Shown: positions 8,548 through 16,900 of the stretch, in pieces
Position numbering within the stretch: the first letter of the stretch is position 1
Layout of the letters: every line of letters begins with the position of its first letter
Virus record (IMG/VR): IMGVR_UViG_3300042691_023371
Location: 1-37,651 of that record
Strand: one strand, 5' to 3'
DNA length: 37,651 nt
DNA from: a virus
Program-made: the position numbers and the translations under genes
The notes under the pieces: generated by a model
Told to the model about the DNA's origin: nothing
What the model saw: only the letters and a program-made list of their open reading frames with translations
Databases searched by the model: none

Positions 8548-9812
8548 GCCATCCCTCTGCTTTGGGTGAGAGTGCGGATTATATCGGAACTATTCGGATC
8601 GCCGATTTGATAACGCGACCGCCGGAGGTTTTCCAGGTACTGCGGCCGTGGGCCACCCTGTCCTTCCTGTTGCGGTGGCGGAATGTAACTAGGTTGATCG
8701 GCAGGCTGACCGGCTTGGGGCTGGGCCTGGGCGGGCTGTTCCTCGCCGGGCGGAAACCAAGATTCCTTCACCCAGTTTGCGGCAGACGGCCCGTATCCCC
8801 TCACAAGGCGAGCGACTAATGACGGGGCATACACGCCACCGGCACCGAGGATGGCGGTAGCACCGACCTCCCTGGCGACGGGCCATGCGTAGTCTTTCAG
8901 CAACTTGCCGGGCCGCATGGCAACCCCCATGCGCTTCAGAAGCGCAGACGGGGCGTAGGATTTTCCTGGGGGAGCCGGGGCGGCGTCCTTCTTCGGCTCG
9001 ATCGGAGAATCGCCTTCCGCACCCTGTGCCTTCTTGGCCGCCGCCGCAGCATCCGCGGCTGCCTTCTGCCGGGCAACCTCATCCGGCAACGGCGAGGAAC
9101 CCCCAGCGTCAACGTAGTCGATGTCGTTCGGTTGCAGGGTCGATGGGCGCGGGTCAACTTCGTAAAGCGTGTCAGTGCCATCGCGGCCAAGCAAGTCTGG
9201 CTGGGCAGTGCGATTGAGTAGACCCTTCTCTCCGAGTTGCTGCGGGGTTCCGCCGCGGTACTCTGGCTTCATGCCGATTGTCGAGGCCCACGGGTTTTGG
9301 TTGGGGGGAATGACAGGGAAGTCGCCGCCCAACTGGGCCTCGTCCGCAAGACGAACATCTGGCAGGCCGGCAGTGTCGAACCCCATAGCGCGGCCAGTGA
9401 TTGGGGCGGGAATGTTTCCAAGGCTCGCCGCGCGCTCGGCGACCAAGAGGTCGCGGAGCGACCTCATTTGCTCCGGTGTTAGCCGGGGCTGGTCGAAGTA
9501 GTAACTCCTCACCTTTAGTTCGTCTGTCGGCTTGGCATATCCGTAGCCCGTCGCCCCCTCTGGGCCGGTCTGCGGAAAGCGGTAGCCTGGGCCTCTGGTC
9601 GGTGGCACTTCTGCGCCGAGAGCCTTGGCAATCGCAGCGTTGATCGTCTGGGGGGTCGCCGCGCCGCCTGGGTCGAGCGTGACGCCTGACAGGTACGACG
9701 GATTGGTTCCTTCCAACTCCTGCGCTCGGCGAGTAGCCTCCGCGGCCTGGGCCAGAGCCGCAGCCCGCTCTTGATCGAGAGTCAGGTCGGGGATTTTTCG
9801 AGACTTTGCCAT
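8544..9812 (-). CDS. Pro/Ala/Gln-rich virion-type protein with MAKSRK N-terminus (422 aa)
   Basis: Begins MAKSRKIPDLTLDQERAAAL at ATG 9812, four bases after the stop of the upstream gene. The N-terminal MAKSRK recurs in other proteins of this phage (the 563-residue neighbour, and related forms on the two ART-like proteins). The body is low-complexity: Pro/Gly/Gln segments, an Ala/Lys-rich stretch near residues 240-265 (AAADAAAAAKKAQG), and one hydrophobic segment near 310-335 (ATAILGAGGVYAPSLVARLV) that could insert in a membrane. The C-terminus is Gln/Pro-rich. No enzyme motif is seen. Location among virion genes and the amphipathic/hydrophobic segment would fit an internal protein ejected into the host envelope (inference). 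Confidence 0.7.
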   Translation of the reverse strand: MAKSRKIPDLTLDQERAAALAQAAEATRRAQELEGTNPSYLSGVTLDPGGAATPQTINAAIAKALGAEVPPTRGPGYRFPQTGPEGATGYGYAKPTDELKVRSYYFDQPRLTPEQMRSLRDLLVAERAASLGNIPAPITGRAMGFDTAGLPDVRLADEAQLGGDFPVIPPNQNPWASTIGMKPEYRGGTPQQLGEKGLLNRTAQPDLLGRDGTDTLYEVDPRPSTLQPNDIDYVDAGGSSPLPDEVARQKAAADAAAAAKKAQGAEGDSPIEPKKDAAPAPPGKSYAPSALLKRMGVAMRPGKLLKDYAWPVAREVGATAILGAGGVYAPSLVARLVRGYGPSAANWVKESWFPPGEEQPAQAQPQAGQPADQPSYIPPPQQEGQGGPRPQYLENLRRSRYQIGDPNSSDIIRTLTQSRGMA

Positions 9813-9816
9813 CTTG

Positions 9817-11508
9817 TTATCCGATCAGTGAAGCGAGTAGTCGGTTCGGCATGGCACTCGCCATGTATTTCGGCAGTGCCATCGGATCGGCAAACCCAAG
9901 ATCGTTTTGACCGGGCAAGGTGCGGCTTCGCAGTGCCTTGTCGATCGACTCCTTGAGTTGCTGTTGCGTTGGGCCGGCTGGCCGCGGCGGTGCTGCCGAC
10001 GGCATCGGGGCGGGGGCTTGGCGAGTCAGGTCGCCGCCCTCTTGCTGCAACAGCGCACGGCCGGCTGGATTGCGGTCATAGGTTTGCATCGGCGGGGCTT
10101 GGCGAGTTGCGAGTTTCGCCTGCATCGCCTTTTCAACCTGGGGCAAGAGAATCTGATATGCCGCCTCGCGGAGATGCGGGCTTTCGGCAAGGAACTGATT
10201 CTGGTTGATGATCGTGCGAAGGGCTTGCTCGGCATTCCAATCGCCGTACCCAATCGAGCCATCCGGCATAACCTGTTGAATCAGTGAGTCGAGCCACGAC
10301 GCCGTCTCATCGGTGCCGCCAGCCATTCGGTCGATGTTCGGCAGCCCGCCCATGCGCTTTGCCTGGACGTTCGAGAGGTCGCCGCGAGACGAATCCATCA
10401 GAGCCGAAAGGCCAGTGTCGCCGAAGGCGCGTCGGAACAACTCTTCCTGGTTCTTGACAATCTCCGGCTTCATCTGCAATGCCGCAGTGATGTCGGCTTG
10501 CTGGGGAGTCTCCAACTGGATTTGGTCTGGGCTGTAAACCTTTTCCCCAAGGAGCGGGCCAAGAACAGGCTCCAGCCCCTTCGCTCGAATCGTGCGGTAT
10601 TGCGACCGCAGTTCCTGGCCTACCGTGCCTGGATCGACACGCTCCTCCGGCCGGTAGTCCTTGGCGGCGTCGCTGCCGATGAAATCAGACAACCGACTAC
10701 CGGCCGGGGCTTGGCTTCGATCGAGGTACACGCCTTCACCTGGGGAGTACGGCATTAGTGCCGCGTCGCCCAGTTGTGCGTCATACAAATCCTGCGGGTC
10801 GATTCCCTCGCCAATCAGATTGGCAAGAATCCCGCGTTGCGTCTGGCCTCGCTCGGTCTGCATATACGGCCGCCGGCCTTCCAGGCCACCGCGTTCGATG
10901 TATTCGGCCTCGTCGCCACGAATGTCCATCGCGGTCGCACGACCGGCTCGAAGTGCTTGGTCGCCTTCGGCCGACACACGATCCATGAATGGAAGGTTGA
11001 TCTGGCCGCCCTGGTTGAAGTCAACGATGGCATCGCGATCGTAGAACTTGGCAACGTCAGCCTGCCGCTCGGGGGCGACGAAGGCGAGAATGTGGGCCTT
11101 CTGGTCTGGCGACTGAGACTTGAACGCCTTCTGGTACGCGCTCGCGGCCTCGGCCATGCGCGTGCGCATTTCTGGGTCTGCCTCTTTGGGCAGTTCGTCC
11201 ATCATCGAGGTCATCGCGTCGGCCAGACTCTTGAACGTCGCTACCTTGGCCGGGTCTTTCCGATTGGACGCCATCGTCCTGCGAAGGTCATCCTCTACCG
11301 TCTGGAAGTCCTCGATGAACCGGTTCTCTGGGTTCGGGTCGGGTTCCGGCAGCGCGTCATACTCAGTGAGGTTGCGACCGCTGCCGGCCTTCCCTTGCTC
11401 GCGAGCCTGGAAAAGTTGGTCTGCGAAACTGCCGCGGCCGGCAGGGGCATCGCCCACGCCGCCCTTGAGTTTTCCGGCAGATGGTGGTCGCTTACGACTT
11501 TTTGCCAT
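9817..11508 (-). CDS. Virion-type protein with MAKSRK N-terminus (563 aa)
   Basis: Begins MAKSRKRPPSAGKLKGGVGD at ATG 11508, overlapping the upstream 112-residue gene by 17 bp. The product is largely alpha-helical and charged, with acidic segments (EYDALPEPDPNPENRFIEDF; MMDELPKEADPEMRTRMAEA), a central region rich in Gly/Asp/Arg, and a Pro/Gln-rich C-terminal third (APAPMPSAAPPRPAGPTQQQ) ending ...MPNRLLASLIG. No catalytic motif or membrane segment is recognised. It shares its first six residues with the 422-residue protein encoded directly downstream, although the rest is unrelated by eye. Context indicates a minor virion or ejection protein. Confidence 0.72.
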   Translation of the reverse strand: MAKSRKRPPSAGKLKGGVGDAPAGRGSFADQLFQAREQGKAGSGRNLTEYDALPEPDPNPENRFIEDFQTVEDDLRRTMASNRKDPAKVATFKSLADAMTSMMDELPKEADPEMRTRMAEAASAYQKAFKSQSPDQKAHILAFVAPERQADVAKFYDRDAIVDFNQGGQINLPFMDRVSAEGDQALRAGRATAMDIRGDEAEYIERGGLEGRRPYMQTERGQTQRGILANLIGEGIDPQDLYDAQLGDAALMPYSPGEGVYLDRSQAPAGSRLSDFIGSDAAKDYRPEERVDPGTVGQELRSQYRTIRAKGLEPVLGPLLGEKVYSPDQIQLETPQQADITAALQMKPEIVKNQEELFRRAFGDTGLSALMDSSRGDLSNVQAKRMGGLPNIDRMAGGTDETASWLDSLIQQVMPDGSIGYGDWNAEQALRTIINQNQFLAESPHLREAAYQILLPQVEKAMQAKLATRQAPPMQTYDRNPAGRALLQQEGGDLTRQAPAPMPSAAPPRPAGPTQQQLKESIDKALRSRTLPGQNDLGFADPMALPKYMASAMPNRLLASLIG

Positions 11509-11830
11509 TCTTCACGATCCTCTTGGGCAACTTCGCCTTGGGAGTCTTGGTCGGAATCTTGACGCCACGGGGGAGGTCTTCGTTTGTGACTGCGGGGGTT
11601 GGCGGCATCTCGCCGCTACTCATGCCAACCTTGACCTCGTTCTCCGACTCTTCGTACATACTGCAATCGCAGTCCTCTTCACCGCAGTCAGGGCATTTGC
11701 CCATCGCCTGCTTCATGGCGGCACGCTTGCCGACGGGGGCAGAGTTGATCTTCTGTTGACGAATGGCGTCCCTCGAAACCTTGTTCATTTCGGAGGACGG
11801 CAGGAACGAGAGTTCGATTCGGAATGACAT
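11492..11830 (-). CDS. Small zinc-knuckle-like protein (112 aa)
   Basis: ATG at 11830 overlaps the stop of the preceding gene (TAATG). The centre carries C-x2-C-x4-C-x-C (CPDCGEEDCDC, residues 46-56), which could bind one zinc ion. It is flanked by a basic N-terminal half (VGKRAAMKQAMGK) and a very basic Pro/Lys C-terminus (KIPTKTPKAKLPKRIVKNGKKS). Basic tails around a Cys cluster suggest nucleic-acid binding. The gene lies inside the block of virion-type genes, so it may be a packaged DNA-binding protein or an assembly factor. No named family is recognised. Confidence 0.7.
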   Translation of the reverse strand: MSFRIELSFLPSSEMNKVSRDAIRQQKINSAPVGKRAAMKQAMGKCPDCGEEDCDCSMYEESENEVKVGMSSGEMPPTPAVTNEDLPRGVKIPTKTPKAKLPKRIVKNGKKS

Positions 11831-12309
11831 TAGAGGATTCCCAAGAGGTTGCCGAGAAAGTTGCTTTTCTGTTGCTGACGCTGGGCGAACTTTTCCGCCC
11901 GAATCTTGCGCGATTGGAGGTTCGCCTCGATCGCGTCATTCACTCGCGAGATATCGAACTTCTGTTGCGTCGAATCACGGTCGAGGAGTAACGAGCGAAG
12001 CGTCTTCTGTTCCTCGGCTGCGTTTTTCTGATAGAGAAATCGCGCCTCTGGGCGATCGGCGAGAGCCGCAAGGTCGCTCTTGGTCGCGGCGTCATACTGA
12101 TCCTGAGACTCGCGATCCGCCTTCATGCCGGCGTTGTAGAGCGACAACTTGCTTCCCGCCCCGATGCCGCGGCCTTGCGTGCGGTAGGCACGGTCATTGC
12201 CAAGCAGGCCGCCAAGAGCGCGAGCCTCGTTGCGAGGACGGTAGAGACTCTCGCCGGTGGCATAGACCGGGCCGCTATACGTTGTCTGGAGCGTGCCTTC
12301 GGCGAACAT
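11830..12309 (-). CDS. Coiled-coil virion-type protein (159 aa)
   Basis: ATG at 12309, two bases after the upstream stop; the stop overlaps the next ATG (TAATG). The product begins MFAEGTLQTTYSGPVYATGE, has a Gly/Arg-rich region, and is then a continuous charged helix (residues about 75-150: KSDLAALADRPEARFLYQKN; DAIEANLQSRKIRAEKFAQR) ending in a hydrophobic FLGNLLGIL. The length, helical nature and position two genes after the tail nozzle resemble the slot of T7 gp14-type internal proteins, but sequence similarity is not visible. A hydrophobic C-terminal tip could contact membrane or partner proteins. Confidence 0.7.
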   Translation of the reverse strand: MFAEGTLQTTYSGPVYATGESLYRPRNEARALGGLLGNDRAYRTQGRGIGAGSKLSLYNAGMKADRESQDQYDAATKSDLAALADRPEARFLYQKNAAEEQKTLRSLLLDRDSTQQKFDISRVNDAIEANLQSRKIRAEKFAQRQQQKSNFLGNLLGIL

Positions 12310-12311
12310 TG

Positions 12312-12839
12312 TTACCTACCAAGAAGGCTTGACATTAGGCCGCTGCCACCACCAAAACCGCCAAACGGCCGCGCGCCACCGGCAAGAGCCTCACCAAAGA
12401 GCGGGGCGGCCCGCATTAGATTGCCCTGGCCGAAGATGGCACCAACGACGCTGCCAAGGACGTTCTGCCCCGCTTGCTGGCGAGCCTGCGATCGGTAGTT
12501 GTCGAGGGCCGCCGTACCCTGCCGCATTGCCTGGGCTTGCTGACGGCCAGCCTCGACCCTGTCTAGTTCCATCTTCTTGGCCGCGTTGCCGTAGGCTTGC
12601 TGGTACAGCAAGTCCTCGCTCCTGGCCTGTTCTGTCTGCGACTGAAACTTCCGGCGGTACTGATCCAGGGTCGATGCGGCCTTGTTCCGGCCCATATCCG
12701 CAGTCGCTCGGGAGAAGGCGGCCCGGCTGTTTCCGGCCGCACCGTCGCCACCCATGTAGGTCTGTGGCCGTCCCATGACCACTTTTCTGGCCTGCGACCC
12801 GGTAAACGGCGACTTAGTTTCAATCAGTGACTCGAACAT
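12312..12839 (-). CDS. Internal-virion-type protein, Gln-rich helix plus Gly-rich hydrophobic C-terminus (175 aa)
   Basis: ATG at 12839 follows the gap 12840-12879, with AGGGTG as ribosome binding site inside the ATAAATAGGG motif. Residues about 40-125 form a Gln/Ala/Arg-rich helix (AASTLDQYRRKFQSQTEQAR; RQQAQAMRQGTAALDNYRSQ). The last 50 residues are Gly/Ala/Phe-rich and hydrophobic (NVLGSVVGAIFGQGNLMRAA; GGFGGGSGLMSSLLGR). A helical body with a glycine-rich membrane-active end is what one sees in small internal or ejection proteins of podoviruses (gp14-like slot). This is by architecture and position, not by recognised homology. It is probably the first gene of a transcription unit. Confidence 0.72.
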   Translation of the reverse strand: MFESLIETKSPFTGSQARKVVMGRPQTYMGGDGAAGNSRAAFSRATADMGRNKAASTLDQYRRKFQSQTEQARSEDLLYQQAYGNAAKKMELDRVEAGRQQAQAMRQGTAALDNYRSQARQQAGQNVLGSVVGAIFGQGNLMRAAPLFGEALAGGARPFGGFGGGSGLMSSLLGR

Positions 12840-12844
12840 AACAC

Positions 12845-12857
12845 CCTATTTATTGGC
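12845..12857 (-). promoter_or_regulatory. ATAAATAGG element, copy 2 (T4-late-promoter-like)
   Basis: The minus strand reads GCCAATAAATAGG; the core AATAAATA is one base from the T4 late consensus TATAAATA. It lies in the 40-bp gap between the fibre gene and the 175-residue internal-protein gene, ending about 5 nt before the ATG at 12839 and overlapping its only Shine-Dalgarno-like bases (AGGG). That closeness means either leaderless or very short transcripts, or that the motif acts on RNA rather than as a promoter. Confidence 0.45.
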
Positions 12858-12879
12858 TGGATTGTGGAGTTTCGGGCAA

Positions 12880-13992
12880 TCAGTCGATGCCGCCGGTTCC
12901 TACGGGGTAAATCGCGCCAGCCCCAGTAGTAAAGTAAAAGCCGGAAATCGCTAGGCTGGAGTTTTGCTGGGCATTACCAAAGTTCATGGCGGTTCCATCT
13001 AAGGCACGAAGGTTTATCTGCGGGTTCGAGAAAGAGTTTTGAATACAAACTCCACCATTCGGGAAGTTTGTAATCCACCCAGACTGCACGCCGACAGTGA
13101 CAGGAAACCTGTAAAACCCATTGGCTCCAGAAATGACTAGCGGCAGCGTCATCCGCAGTAACTCCGTCGCCGGTGTTATGCCCCCGGGAAACGTAGGTGT
13201 GGCAGAGAGCGTCAGTTCGGCGTAAAAAAACAAGAGTTGGCCGATGCGAAAGTATTTCCCGATGCGTTTCGAGTAGGAGATGGTCATCGGGCCGTTGGCA
13301 GAAGTGAACGACGGGTTCCAATCCTGCCACCCGTCAAACGCTCCATTGGTAACGGCGTCCGCTTCGGCGAAGGCAGTAATCTGCCTTGAGTTTCCGCTGT
13401 TGAGGGCCACCGTCATGGTCGCGAGATTTCGCAGTCCATGAACCAGTTCGGTGCCGTTCTCCGTTTCGCGAAACTCCGATGCTAAGTAGCGAGGGACTTC
13501 CGGCGTCGCAATGAACGGAACGGACTCGATCGACTTCGTGGAGGGGTCGAGCCGCAGATGCCTGCCGCCCGTGTCTCGCCGAAGGTCGAGGCTGACCTCG
13601 GAGATGTTCGAGTTGCGTTCGACTATGTTCTTGACGGTGATGTAGTCGGAGCCTCGCACGGCCGGCTGGGCGAGCGGCGGCGTTGGCGAAACCGGCTGGC
13701 TATCCTTGTAGGGGTGGTCGCCCGGCCCGCCAGCGTAGGCATTGACGTTGCCGGAAAGCCTCTTCTGGAACGGCTCGGCTGGCGTGTAGTCCAGGTTCGT
13801 GAGTTGATACCGCCGCGTGTCTGGCGTGATAAGCCGGAGTTGCTCGGCCGGCGTGGAGTCAACTCGATCGTTGCCGCTCGAAAACTGCGGGCTGGATGCG
13901 TTTGCCAGCGCGTTGGCGATGATCGACGCCGCGGCCGGGGAAATGCCGCCCTCGATGAGCGACGATACCAAGTCGCCGCTATTGGCTGCCAT
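12880..13992 (-). CDS. Tail fibre/spike-type protein (370 aa)
   Basis: The likely start is ATG 13992 (MAANSGDLVSSLIEGGISPA), overlapping the nozzle gene by 14 bp; an in-frame ATG at 14052 lies deeper inside that gene and gives an unlikely basic extension. The N-terminal about 120 residues are Pro/Ser-rich and would attach to the virion. From about residue 225 the sequence turns into a beta-rich domain of the kind 'Y.KRIGKYFRIGQLLFFYAEL', then LRMTLPLVISGANGFYRF, a pattern common at the C-termini of tail fibres and spikes where a trimeric beta domain contacts the host. No enzymatic motif is seen. Placed immediately after the nozzle gene, as in many podoviruses. Confidence 0.75.
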   Translation of the reverse strand: MAANSGDLVSSLIEGGISPAAASIIANALANASSPQFSSGNDRVDSTPAEQLRLITPDTRRYQLTNLDYTPAEPFQKRLSGNVNAYAGGPGDHPYKDSQPVSPTPPLAQPAVRGSDYITVKNIVERNSNISEVSLDLRRDTGGRHLRLDPSTKSIESVPFIATPEVPRYLASEFRETENGTELVHGLRNLATMTVALNSGNSRQITAFAEADAVTNGAFDGWQDWNPSFTSANGPMTISYSKRIGKYFRIGQLLFFYAELTLSATPTFPGGITPATELLRMTLPLVISGANGFYRFPVTVGVQSGWITNFPNGGVCIQNSFSNPQINLRALDGTAMNFGNAQQNSSLAISGFYFTTGAGAIYPVGTGGID

Positions 13993-16900
13993 CAGCGACC
14001 CCCTTGACCTCAACGGCGTATAGCAGAGTCGCCGATGGCGTCGGGTCGCCATCGTTTGCCGGCACGGCGTCGCAGGCTAGTTCGATTGCGATGTGCTTGT
14101 CGGAAGATGCCATATCCGAAAGCGATCGGCCGGCGAACCTAGCGACGGCGAGGCCGGTCGCGAATCCGCCGGGCAACTGGGCGGAAGCCATATCGAGCGT
14201 CGTGCGTGCGCCTGGAGTCTTGTGGATAAATCCCGTACCCCTGTCTCGCTGCATCGCGTTGTTGCGAGCATTCGCGGAGTTGTTGAAATACTCGCGAAGC
14301 ACCAGGGTGGTGCTGGTTTCAGTGGGGCGGTAAGTCACGGTGACAGAGCGGTCAATCTGGGCGTCGCCGCCCCTAGTGTTGTCATCGACCAGCGGCATCG
14401 GCCCGGTGCGCATGTTCCACGGCACCGTCGTGCGAGCCAGGATCGGAAGTTCCGTATTGGCATCCACGCCTGTGCTTGGCGGCCTCGCGTATGCCGTTGC
14501 CGCCGCCCCAGCACCGCCGCCGCCAGTGATGGTCAGCCCGAATGCTTCGTTGAATGTGCCGTCATCGCTTGTCGTGCCGTAGTTCCATCCGCCTCGAAGG
14601 ATAATGACATCAACGAGTTTGCCGTCCTGCACCACCCCGCGAAACCGTGCGCCAGACCCACTGCCGCCAGAGGAAGCAGTGTTGGTCGCAATAGACGGCG
14701 GTGTCGTGTACCCGCTTCCTGGGTTCGTGATGGTGACGCTTGCGGCGTCGCGGTAAGCAACGTCGGTCAGCCCGCTGAACTGATACACGTTGCCATCAAA
14801 TGCACCGTAGATGGTTTCGGTGGTGCTTGTTGCCGGCGACTTGTAGTCGCAAGAACAAGTGAGGGAGTTGGGCCACGACTCTGTCCACCAAGCCTTGTTC
14901 GTGATGTGATAGCACAGTGTTACATTCGGGTAGCCAACTGCCGACCCGGTCATGGCGAAGAAACGCAAGATCGCGGTCTTCGGGTCGATGCGTAGGTGCA
15001 GCATATTCGGGTTGCCAAGCCATATCCTGCCTTCGTCAAACCAATCCCGCACTGGCTCGCTCAACGACTCGACATCGCCGTTCTTCGTCACCCGGTATAC
15101 GCCACGCTCGTCGGCGGCATAAATCTGATCGTCAAAAATATCCCAACACGATTGACTAAGGCACCCGCGGTGAGAAGCCAGCGTGACAACGGCATCCACC
15201 GATGGGTCGGTGTTGAAGTTGATGGTGTAGGAGTGTGCCGTCTGCATCGCGATCAGCACAGACCCGAATGGAATCAGTGCCGTGACATAATCGGTGGTAC
15301 GGAGATTCCCCTGGATGGGCAACTCGTTCGTGTCTGGGCAAGACTCGAACTCGTCATACTCTGAGAAGAAGACGGTGTTTTGGTCTTTGCCGCTTGTCGA
15401 AACGCCGTACCAGAGACGATCCTGCCAAGCCACCGCCACGGCCATATCGTTTCGAGCGGTTCCAAATCGGTAGGCATTGAGGCCGCCGTTCGGAAGCACC
15501 ACCGGCAACGATGCGTATGCGGGCCGGTCGGGGTCGAACAGTTCCTCGTCCGATATGCCGTCAGTGCCGTAAATCACGATCGAGCCGTTTTCGACGCGGC
15601 CGTACATATCGAGACGGTAGAAGACCAGAGACTGATCCGCTGACGTTCGGAAAAACTCCACGAACTGCGCTCGATCGGGTGGCGTCACTCCAGAGAGCGA
15701 CCAGACCAACTGGGATGCACGGCCGCTTCCGTTCGCGTCGGCATCAACGTCAACGATGGGAGAGAAGTCCGAGTAGGTGATTCGCTTCGTCATATCGCGA
15801 ACTCGAACCGGGCCAGTGCCGGTTTGGTTCGCCGGCGTCGCGAGCGTGACTTGGTTGCCGGATATGGAGACGATTTTGACAAGGTGGTCGATGGACGATT
15901 CGCCGAATCGAAGTTGATTTGCCAACGCCAGATTTGAAGCCGCAATCGCGGGATTGCCAGCCGAGATGGTGATGCTTGGCCCGAAGGTGAGGGAGGCAGC
16001 ATTCGCCACCGTGGCCTGCGCCGTGAGGGTTAGCGTGTTTGCGGCGATCGCCTGCACAATCGTGTTGTCGGGAATGCCGGTTCCTCGCACAGACATTCCA
16101 ACTTGAATGCCGGTGTTTGACGCGACCGTCAGGGTCGTGGTGTTGGTAGTGGCCGCCGCGGCCGTCGTTGTCGCTGGCTGAATAAGGCTGGCGACGAATC
16201 GGCCGCCGGCACCTAATGTTCCTGACGGGAAGTCGGTGATTGACGTTCCGACAGAGATGCCATCAAGCGTCGGCACGTTGATGAGCGTCTGGTTCGCGAG
16301 TGACGTTACGAACAGATTGAATGGGGCGTTGCCTCTCCAGGTCAACTGCATCCCAGGCTTAATCTTGGCAAGGTATGTCGCGGTGTTTGCCGAGTCCACG
16401 AACGAAAGCGTTGCGGTGGTCGAGCCTCGAACCGTCGTGATGTTGGCTGGAACGATCGCCGTTTCGCTGTAGTCCGCGAGCCGGTAGGCACACCTATATT
16501 TCCCGCGCATGGTGCCGCGGAGGATCGGCATCAACTTCGCCGGCTGAACGTCGGTGTAGAGAGACGTTGAGCCGCTGAAACCGTCGCCACCGTCGATGAT
16601 GGCGAGGCTCTTGATTTTGCCACCCTCTTGCGTGGACTGAACCTTCAACCCATATCCGCCACCACCGCGGAACAGGATCGTCGGTTCACGGTGGTAGTTC
16701 TGGCCGCCGCTAATAAGTTCGAGAGTGCCGATGGTTTTTTGCGGACTTGCCGGCACGATTACTTCGGTGGCGAAGTCGTAGCGTCGCTGATCGTTTGCAC
16801 CACTTGTCCAACTTGCCGGATTGGATGCGGCAGCCGAGACGCTTCTCGTCGGGAAATAGACTTGCGACATCTGGTTGGCAGCCGTCCACCCAGACCCAAA